A stretch of 28,969 nucleotides of DNA from Erysipelotrichaceae bacterium (GTDB lineage: Bacteria; Bacillota_I; Bacilli_A; Erysipelotrichales; Erysipelotrichaceae). The stretch is from the NCBI GenBank assembly GCA_003520745.1, contig DOUE01000017.1, forward strand, positions 75,560 to 104,528, read 5' to 3'. The translations under genes and the position numbers were made by a program. Every line of letters begins with the position of its first letter. The first letter of the stretch is position 1. The notes beneath the pieces are model-generated. The model worked only from the letters and a program-made list of their open reading frames with translations, had not been told where the DNA came from and ran no database searches. Of the stretch, positions 23,248 to 28,969 are shown piece by piece.

Positions 23248-25542
23248 TTAGTCGTTGATTCCGATGATGGTCATTTCGTCGAGGTCTTCTTTGCGACGAG
23301 CCTTGACGACTTTGTTTTTCGTCGGATTCTTCTTGTTGATACGCATGAAATACCAGAACTGCGCGGCGATGAAGATCGAAGAGTAAGCCCCCGAGATCAA
23401 CCCGACAAGCATCGCGAAGTTGAAGGTGAAGATCGCCCCCGAACCCAACGCCAATAAGAAGAGGATCGGGATAAGGGTGGTGATGGTATTGTACAGAGAA
23501 CGTTGCGCCACGGTACGTAGCGAATCGTTGACAAGATTACGGTAGTCTTTGTGTGAGATGTGCGGTTTCGTCCAAGCGTTGATGTTTTCACGGATCCGGT
23601 CGAAGATAACGATCGTGTCGTCCGCCGAATAACCGATGATGGCCAGGATGACGGAGACGAGCTCGGTATTGACTTCCAGGCGGAAGATCGAGAACACCGC
23701 TAGAACGATCAGTACGTCATGGACCAAGGCGACGATCATGCCGACGGCATAGTCGAGTTCGAAACGGAAGGCGATGTACGCCAACATCAGGATCCATGCC
23801 AGGACGGAAAGGATGAATGCGGAACGGACCAGTTCACCGCCGACGATCGGGGTGACCACGGAGTCGTTGGATGCATAGCCGTACTTCTCAAGCATCGCGT
23901 CGCTGATTTCTTCCAATACCGGACGGGTCAGGACTTCCTTGGTGGTGATGTTCGCGATCTTATCGCCTGAGAATTGAAGTTGGAAGTTCTCAATCCCCAA
24001 TTCGGCGAAATCGGCTTTCAAGGTGGCTTCATCCAACACGGTGTCGGAGAGTACGGTGATTTTGGTTCCGGAGGTGAAGTCGATGCCCAAGTTCATGAAA
24101 TCATCGCCCTTGACGAAGTTGAATCCGCCGACCAAGAGTCCGCCGACCAAAACGACGATCGAAGCCGTGATGAAGTATTTCGAGACACCGACGAAATCGA
24201 CTTTACTGAAGATTCCGTGATAACGGGGCTCTTCACCCTTACTGATATCCGGCAGGTCTTTCGCCCGAACCGCGAACCAGGTCGGTTTCTTATCGAGGAG
24301 GGTGCTCTTGACGAGCAGTCCCAGAAGGAACTTAACGAAGAACACGTTGATGAGTAAAGTGCCGAAAATGGTGACCATCAGCATCGTGGCGAAGCCTTTG
24401 ACCGCTCCGGTACCGAACATGTACATGATGACGGCCGAAATGAAGATCGTGAACTGGGAGTCGAAAATCGTCCACCAGGCCAGTTGATGACCTTCTTCAA
24501 ACGCTTTTCTGACCGATCTTCCCAAATATAATTCATCCTTGATACGCTCGAAGGTGATGACGTTGGCGTCGACGGTCATCCCGACCCCGAGTACCAATGC
24601 GGCGATGCCGGGGAGCGTGAACACGCCGCCCATGGTGTTATAGACCAACATGACGAAGAATACGTAAAGCATCAGCATGATCGCCGAGATGATGCCCGGC
24701 AAGCGATAGACCAACATCATGAACAACGCGACGCCGATGACGCCGAGGATGCCGGCGAACATGGTTTGCGAGAATGCGTTGGCGCCGTATTGGGCGCTGA
24801 CGACGTTGGAATACAGTTCGGTCATCTTAACCGGTAATGAACCGGAATTGATCAAATCGGCCATTTCGCGGGCTTCGTTTTCGGTGAACGACCCTTTGAT
24901 GATCGCATCCCCGTTGATCCCTTCGCTGACGGTCGCGGCCGAGACGTACTTGGGTGTTTCACCCTTTTCGACCTTCTCCGCTTCCGCATCGTAACTGTCG
25001 ACGCCTTCTTCGAAGTCAAGCCAGGTCACGATCATGTTTTTCCCATTGGAACGCGTCGCGACTTCTTTGGTGATTTCGTAGAATTTGTCCTGATCTTTGA
25101 TTTTCAAGCTCACGACGATAAAGCCGTTTTCATAGCCCAAAGACGCCCCGCCCTCTTCAAGGATGGAAGCATCGGCCAACAACTTGTCGTCGACATCACG
25201 GAATTCCAGATTCGCGGTCGCCGAAATGATGCGGCGCGCTTGTTCCTGGTCGTTGACACCGGCCAATTGGACGCGGATGCGGTTGTTGCCTTCGATGATG
25301 ATTTCAGGTTCGTTGACGCCCAGGATGTCGATCCGCTTGGAAACGCTTCGCGCGACGGCGGACAGCGCGGGCAAATCCCCGCCATCTTCCAAAGGGGTGA
25401 CCTCATAGACGATCTCGAAACCACCCTGCAGGTCCAGCCCCAAGGTCATGTTTTTACGGATATCCCCCGCAAAGGCCAAAATCAACGCGAAGAGCGCGAT
25501 GATCGTGGCGATAAATACAAAGATTCGTGAGTTTTTCTTCAT
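23248..25542 (-). CDS. secDF: Fused protein translocase subunit SecDF
   Basis: A 764-residue polytopic membrane protein that uses the proton gradient to help pull proteins out of the SecYEG channel. The SecD half has an N-terminal membrane segment (7-27), the LGLDLQGG motif near 34-41, a periplasmic-type loop, and GVGMTVDANVITFERIKDE near 321-339. The SecF half begins near residue 455, with GIDFTSGTKI and later GYSADDTIVIFDRIRE. As in Bacillus both halves are one chain. GAGGGA precedes ATG at 25542, four bases after the comN stop. A strong terminator ends the comN-secDF transcript. The fold appears complete. Confidence 0.96.
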   Translation of the reverse strand: MKKNSRIFVFIATIIALFALILAFAGDIRKNMTLGLDLQGGFEIVYEVTPLEDGGDLPALSAVARSVSKRIDILGVNEPEIIIEGNNRIRVQLAGVNDQEQARRIISATANLEFRDVDDKLLADASILEEGGASLGYENGFIVVSLKIKDQDKFYEITKEVATRSNGKNMIVTWLDFEEGVDSYDAEAEKVEKGETPKYVSAATVSEGINGDAIIKGSFTENEAREMADLINSGSLPVKMTELYSNVVSAQYGANAFSQTMFAGILGVIGVALFMMLVYRLPGIISAIMLMLYVFFVMLVYNTMGGVFTLPGIAALVLGVGMTVDANVITFERIKDELYLGRSVRKAFEEGHQLAWWTIFDSQFTIFISAVIMYMFGTGAVKGFATMLMVTIFGTLLINVFFVKFLLGLLVKSTLLDKKPTWFAVRAKDLPDISKGEEPRYHGIFSKVDFVGVSKYFITASIVVLVGGLLVGGFNFVKGDDFMNLGIDFTSGTKITVLSDTVLDEATLKADFAELGIENFQLQFSGDKIANITTKEVLTRPVLEEISDAMLEKYGYASNDSVVTPIVGGELVRSAFILSVLAWILMLAYIAFRFELDYAVGMIVALVHDVLIVLAVFSIFRLEVNTELVSVILAIIGYSADDTIVIFDRIRENINAWTKPHISHKDYRNLVNDSLRTVAQRSLYNTITTLIPILFLLALGSGAIFTFNFAMLVGLISGAYSSIFIAAQFWYFMRINKKNPTKNKVVKARRKEDLDEMTIIGIND

Positions 25543-25546
25543 TCCC

Positions 25547-25825
25547 TCATCCTCCGATAATATCCTCGAATTCGGATATTGATTGATTTTGTCCTTCGAT
25601 GATCGCTTGTCTCGATAGGAACGCGACGATTTCCTCGCCGGATAACGACAATACGTCGTTCACCGCTTCGCTGAGCGACGACGGGCGACGTTTTCTCCAC
25701 TTCCATTTCAGAAGGGTTTCTTCCACTTGTGAAAACGACAGTTGCGCCAAACCTTCGCGCTGTAGCTGTCCGAGTTTCAAAGCGATCGTCAGGCGAAGTT
25801 GCTGATGGTTATTCAGTGATTCCAT
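25547..25825 (-). CDS. comN: ComN-like post-transcriptional regulator family protein
   Basis: A 92-residue small soluble protein. The core reads VEETLLKWKWRKRR followed by LSEAVNDVLSLSGEEIVAFLS, the pattern of the ComN/YrzD family (annotated as post-transcriptional regulator). Bacillus ComN affects comE mRNA and its gene lies next to secDF, as here. Whether it has that role in this organism is unknown. Two in-frame ATGs exist, at 25831 and 25825. GGGGG is only one base before the first but well spaced from the second, so the second is chosen. Confidence 0.75.
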   Translation of the reverse strand: MESLNNHQQLRLTIALKLGQLQREGLAQLSFSQVEETLLKWKWRKRRPSSLSEAVNDVLSLSGEEIVAFLSRQAIIEGQNQSISEFEDIIGG

Positions 25826-25854
25826 AGACATGCCCCCTGTTCGATTGCCTTTTT

Positions 25855-25860
25855 ATTATA
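25855..25860 (-). promoter_or_regulatory. -10 element of the comN-secDF promoter
   Basis: A perfect TATAAT about 30 bases upstream of comN. The -35 (TTTTCA at spacing 17) is weak. Confidence 0.55.
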
Positions 25861-25890
25861 ATGCAAATCGACCTTTATGAAAAGGACAAT

Positions 25891-27198
25891 TTACGATTCG
25901 TTCCCGTTGACGAAATCTTTAAAAAACCGACCCCGTTGTTCGTAGTTGTCAAACTGGTCGTAACTCGCGCAAGCCGGTGAAAACAGGACGATATCCCCGT
26001 CTTTTGCCATCGTTTTCGCAAGATCCACCGCTTCCTTCAAATTCTCCACGACGAGAGCTTCCGGATAGATTTCTTTCAATTGATGCTTCGTCGAACCAAA
26101 GACGATCATCGATTTAACTCTTTCAAGATAAGGGACCATTTCCTGAAAACCCGTTTTTTTATCATAGCCCCCCGCAAGCAGAATCACAGGTTGGTCAAAC
26201 GCGTTAAGTGCGACGATGGTCGCATCGCAGTTGGTCCCCTTCGAATCGTTATAATAACGTGCTCCGTTGAGTTCGCACACATATTCGATGCGATGTTCGA
26301 CCCCTTTGAAATCACGGATCGCCGATTGGATGTCGACCGGTTTAACGCCCAGCTTATAAGCCATCGCCGCCGCGACCATCGCGTTTTGAACATTGTGCTT
26401 CCCGACGATGTGGAGGTCCTTAAGTTCAAACAAGGGTGTATCGAATAGGAAAACCGACTTGTTTTCGATCCGCAGATCACTCGCTTGGGTCAGTGAGAAT
26501 TCGACGACCTTGCATTTCACGTCCTGCGTATAGGCGACGACATTGGGGTCGTCGATGTTGCGCAGGAACCAATCTTCACCTCTTTGATTCTGATAGACGA
26601 GCGTCTTCGCCTTATAGTAAGCGTCGATCGCCCCGAAGACGTCCAAATGATCGGGTGTGAGATTCATGATCACGCTGACCAACGGATGGAAGGTCGGACA
26701 CCCCAGAAGCTGAAAGGCGGCGATTTCGAGTGCGACATCGCGTTTGACATCCCCCGCTTCGATGAGGGATTCGCAAAGCGGAAGACCGATGTTGCCGGCC
26801 GCGATCGCATTTTCATCCTTCAGTTTCAGCATCTCCCATAACAGACTGGTCGTAGTGGTCTTCCCGTTGGTCCCGGTAATCGCCCCGACCGTATATTCTT
26901 TCGCGAACCGCAATGCAAGTTCGATCTCGTTGATGATTTGAATCCCTTCGCGCTGTACGATTTTCACGAACTCGTTAGTATAAGGGATGCCTGGATTCTT
27001 GACGGCATAGAGGTACTTTTGCGAAAGGATTTCCAACGGATGACCGTTGTCGAAGACCTGTACGCCGCTGGCGATCAGCTCCTCTTTCTCCAAGATCGGT
27101 TTCATGTCGGTCAAGACGACCTCCACGCCGTGTTTAAGTAATAACCGCGTCGCGGCCAGGCCGCTGCGCGCGGCGCCGATGACCAGTACCTTACTCAT
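25891..27198 (-). CDS. murD: UDP-N-acetylmuramoyl-L-alanine--D-glutamate ligase
   Basis: A 435-residue cytoplasmic Mur ligase that adds D-glutamate to the peptidoglycan precursor. It has an N-terminal substrate domain (VIGAARSG at 6-13), the ATP loop GTNGKTTTT at 109-117, NLTPDHLD at 179-186, Lys198 in the position of the carbamylated lysine, and a C-terminal domain with HRIE and NDSKGTN motifs. The usual ExSSFQ motif reads EIAAFQ at 158-163. ATG at 27198 follows GGGGTG and overlaps the mraY stop as ATGA; a longer in-frame start 28 codons upstream lies inside mraY and is rejected. Confidence 0.95.
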   Translation of the reverse strand: MSKVLVIGAARSGLAATRLLLKHGVEVVLTDMKPILEKEELIASGVQVFDNGHPLEILSQKYLYAVKNPGIPYTNEFVKIVQREGIQIINEIELALRFAKEYTVGAITGTNGKTTTTSLLWEMLKLKDENAIAAGNIGLPLCESLIEAGDVKRDVALEIAAFQLLGCPTFHPLVSVIMNLTPDHLDVFGAIDAYYKAKTLVYQNQRGEDWFLRNIDDPNVVAYTQDVKCKVVEFSLTQASDLRIENKSVFLFDTPLFELKDLHIVGKHNVQNAMVAAAMAYKLGVKPVDIQSAIRDFKGVEHRIEYVCELNGARYYNDSKGTNCDATIVALNAFDQPVILLAGGYDKKTGFQEMVPYLERVKSMIVFGSTKHQLKEIYPEALVVENLKEAVDLAKTMAKDGDIVLFSPACASYDQFDNYEQRGRFFKDFVNGNES

Positions 27199-28154
27199 GC
27201 GGACACCCCGATCAATATGCCAAGGAAGGCGCAAAGCGCCCCGAGGAACCAAAAGAACAACACGGTGTTCTTTTCCTTCCACCCGCTCATCGTGAATGCA
27301 TAATGGATGGGGGTGTAGATGAAAATCCGTTTCTTGCGCAATTTGACGGAGCCGATCTGGAGGATGACGCAGACCGTTTCGAAGACGAACACGCCGCCGA
27401 TCACCAACAAGGCGAATTCAAGCTTCATGACGAAAGCCAGGGCGGCTAAAACGCCGCCCAGCGCCAAGGCGCCGGTATCGCCCATGAAGATCTTGGCGGG
27501 ATGCCAGTTGTATCGCAGATAGGCGATCAAAGCGCCGATGCACGCCAGGATGAACGCGAAAAGCACTTCTTCGCCGCGGAGATAGGCGATGGTCGCGAAC
27601 GGGACAAACGCAAGCAAAGACGTACCTCCGGCCAAACCGTCCATCCCGTCGGTCAGATTCACGCCGTTACTGGCGCCCGCGAACATGAAGAAGACCAGGA
27701 CGGCATAAAGCCACCCGAGATTCCATTCCCATCCGGTGAACGGGACGACGATGACCGAAGACGCGGATTGACGATACAGAAGATAGAACACGACCGCCAG
27801 GATCACCTGGGCGGTGAATTTCGTACGCGCGCTGATCCCGTCGTTCTTCTTTTCGATGACGATCTTCAGGTCGTCCCACAGCCCGATCCCGCCATAGGCG
27901 AGATAGGCCAGATAAACCAGGGCGCTTTTGATTTCAAGCCACGATTGAGGATAAAGGATCGTCATCGTGACGACCGGGAATAAAACGAAAAGAACCCCTC
28001 CCATGGTCGGAGTCTTTTTCTTTTCCTTAAATTCCTTCAGCGAGTATTCACTCACGGACTGGCTGGTGTTTTTTCGGTTTAAATAGTTGATGAAGAAGGG
28101 CATCGCGGTCACGACCGACAGAAAACCCAAGATGAGCGCCAAGATCGGTTTCAT
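27195..28154 (-). CDS. mraY: Phospho-N-acetylmuramoyl-pentapeptide-transferase
   Basis: A 319-residue polytopic membrane enzyme that makes lipid I on undecaprenyl phosphate, the first membrane step of peptidoglycan synthesis. Signature motifs are KKKTPTMGGV near 46-55, NGVNLTDGMDGLAGG with its aspartates, and MGDTGALALGG. About ten hydrophobic segments are evident. GGGAGG lies about 7 bases before ATG at 28154. It is coupled to murD and follows a division-type PBP, as in the dcw cluster; murE, which lies between them in Bacillus, is missing here. Confidence 0.96.
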   Translation of the reverse strand: MKPILALILGFLSVVTAMPFFINYLNRKNTSQSVSEYSLKEFKEKKKTPTMGGVLFVLFPVVTMTILYPQSWLEIKSALVYLAYLAYGGIGLWDDLKIVIEKKNDGISARTKFTAQVILAVVFYLLYRQSASSVIVVPFTGWEWNLGWLYAVLVFFMFAGASNGVNLTDGMDGLAGGTSLLAFVPFATIAYLRGEEVLFAFILACIGALIAYLRYNWHPAKIFMGDTGALALGGVLAALAFVMKLEFALLVIGGVFVFETVCVILQIGSVKLRKKRIFIYTPIHYAFTMSGWKEKNTVLFFWFLGALCAFLGILIGVSA

Positions 28155-28179
28155 GGTTCATCCTCCCTTTTGCTTGATT

Positions 28180-28185
28180 ATTATA
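28180..28185 (-). promoter_or_regulatory. Putative -10 element upstream of mraY
   Basis: A TATAAT in the 54-base gap between the PBP and mraY, without a convincing -35. It could add local transcription of mraY-murD. Confidence 0.45.
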
Positions 28186-28208
28186 TCATGCTTCATTTCA
28201 AAGAATGG

Positions 28209-28969
28209 TCATTTTAAAGTGATTTCGACCATGACGGACGCATCGAGCGCGGTATTGACGGCTACCGACTGGGACGAAACGTTGCCTTCCCCGTTGATGG
28301 TCACTGGGACATGGGTCAGCGCGAAGAACGCGAGGACGTCGCGGCGGCTCCAACCCGTCATATCCGGCATCAGGATGTTCTCCTGCGACGTCAGTAAAAG
28401 GACGCGCTGGTCGCTAAGCACTTGCGTATCTGTAAGCGGGTATTGGGCGACGACGCTTTTCCCGTTACCGATCGTCATGCAATTCAACGCGGCGATCGTA
28501 CATTTCGCATCGGCGTAACCAAGGCTATGGTTGGTCAAAAACGGGACGCTTGTCATGAACACCTTGGGTTTGTCGTTGTCGTCCGGGTCGGTCGTCGGTT
28601 TGGTGAATCCATAAGCCAACGTGATTTTACGCATCAACTGCTGAAGCGGCGAGGTGGTGCTGTGTACGTTACGGGCATATTCCGCTTCAAACGCGTAATA
28701 GATCATGATTTTCGGGTTTTCCGCGGGGATCGCCAATGCGACCGAGAAGAGATTGTAGTCCGCTTCGTAGGATCCGTTGACGGCGATCTGCGCCGTCCCC
28801 GTCTTCGCGATGGAGTTGACTTCGGGGATCTGATAGAAACGTCCCGTGCCTTTTTGGTCGTAGACGACTTGATACATCAATTGTTGAAGCTGCTGGGCGG
28901 TGTCTTCCTGGATCGGATGCCCGACGACGGTCGTTTCGGCCGTATAGACGGGATTTCCGGTCTTGGGTG
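28209..28969 (-). CDS. Division-type penicillin-binding protein with PASTA domains (5' part outside window)
   Basis: The start lies beyond base 28969; about 253 C-terminal residues are visible. They contain the end of the transpeptidase domain with the third catalytic motif (AKTGTAQ) in the text NSIAKTGTAQIA. Two PASTA-like segments follow, one beginning near VPFLTNHSLGYADAKCTIAA and the other near MPDMTGWSRRDVLAFF. This architecture fits Bacillus PbpB or SpoVD (FtsI family), which cross-link peptidoglycan at the septum or spore cortex. Its position before mraY supports a dcw-cluster PBP. Which of the two it matches cannot be decided from this fragment. Confidence 0.9.
   Translation of the reverse strand, partial: PKTGNPVYTAETTVVGHPIQEDTAQQLQQLMYQVVYDQKGTGRFYQIPEVNSIAKTGTAQIAVNGSYEADYNLFSVALAIPAENPKIMIYYAFEAEYARNVHSTTSPLQQLMRKITLAYGFTKPTTDPDDNDKPKVFMTSVPFLTNHSLGYADAKCTIAALNCMTIGNGKSVVAQYPLTDTQVLSDQRVLLLTSQENILMPDMTGWSRRDVLAFFALTHVPVTINGEGNVSSQSVAVNTALDASVMVEITLK

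Noticed and set aside
1..28969. Possible use of TGA as tryptophan, as in Mycoplasma
   Set aside because: Many conserved proteins (YqeG, YhbY, MraY, ParE, the PBP) end normally at TGA, and Trp positions use TGG.

Overview
The window reads as a chromosomal core-gene region of a low-to-moderate G+C Gram-positive lineage: Bacilli, or a Bacilli-like relative of the Mollicutes. Gene order matches Bacillus at several places: yqeG-yqeH-yhbY-nadD-yqeK-rsfS-yqeM, plsY divergent from parE-parC, yneF, hisS-aspS followed by 6S RNA, apt-rel, comN-secDF, and a PASTA penicillin-binding protein followed by mraY and murD. TGA, TAG and TAA all act as stops and Trp is TGG, so the code is standard. NadD and YqeK are fused into one protein, an arrangement known from Mycoplasma, yet peptidoglycan genes are present, so the organism should have a wall. 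By eye the base composition is near 50% G+C with C- and G-rich third positions.

Layout. 1-3812 (minus): a tightly overlapping operon for ribosome assembly and NAD synthesis. 3926-5644 (plus): a HAD-family protein with altered catalytic residues and an orphan protein of probable alpha/alpha-toroid type. 5678-10083 (minus): topoisomerase IV parE-parC, divergent from plsY (10186-10800, plus). 10795-13448 (minus): an oxidoreductase, the small membrane protein YneF, a 200-nt structured gap, and an XRE/Rgg-like regulator. 13461-15179 (minus): an ABC exporter co-directional with that regulator. 15200-15387 (minus): a probable 6S RNA. 15421-18738 (minus): hisS-aspS behind a complete T-box leader. 18744-21502 (minus): rel and apt. 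21548-25825 (minus): recJ, secDF and comN. 25891-28969 (minus): murD, mraY and the C-terminal part of a division PBP.

Together the genes serve translation quality and ribosome maturation, chromosome segregation, membrane lipid synthesis, the stringent response, protein export and cell-wall synthesis. Nearly all are housekeeping genes. I see no insertion sequences, phage genes, CRISPR arrays, tRNAs or rRNAs, and no clear novel defence or accessory system. The most unusual items are the HAD protein lacking its nucleophile, the regulator-exporter pair with a helix-turn-helix insertion, the structured gap beside it, and the overlapping Asp/His codons in the T-box specifier region.
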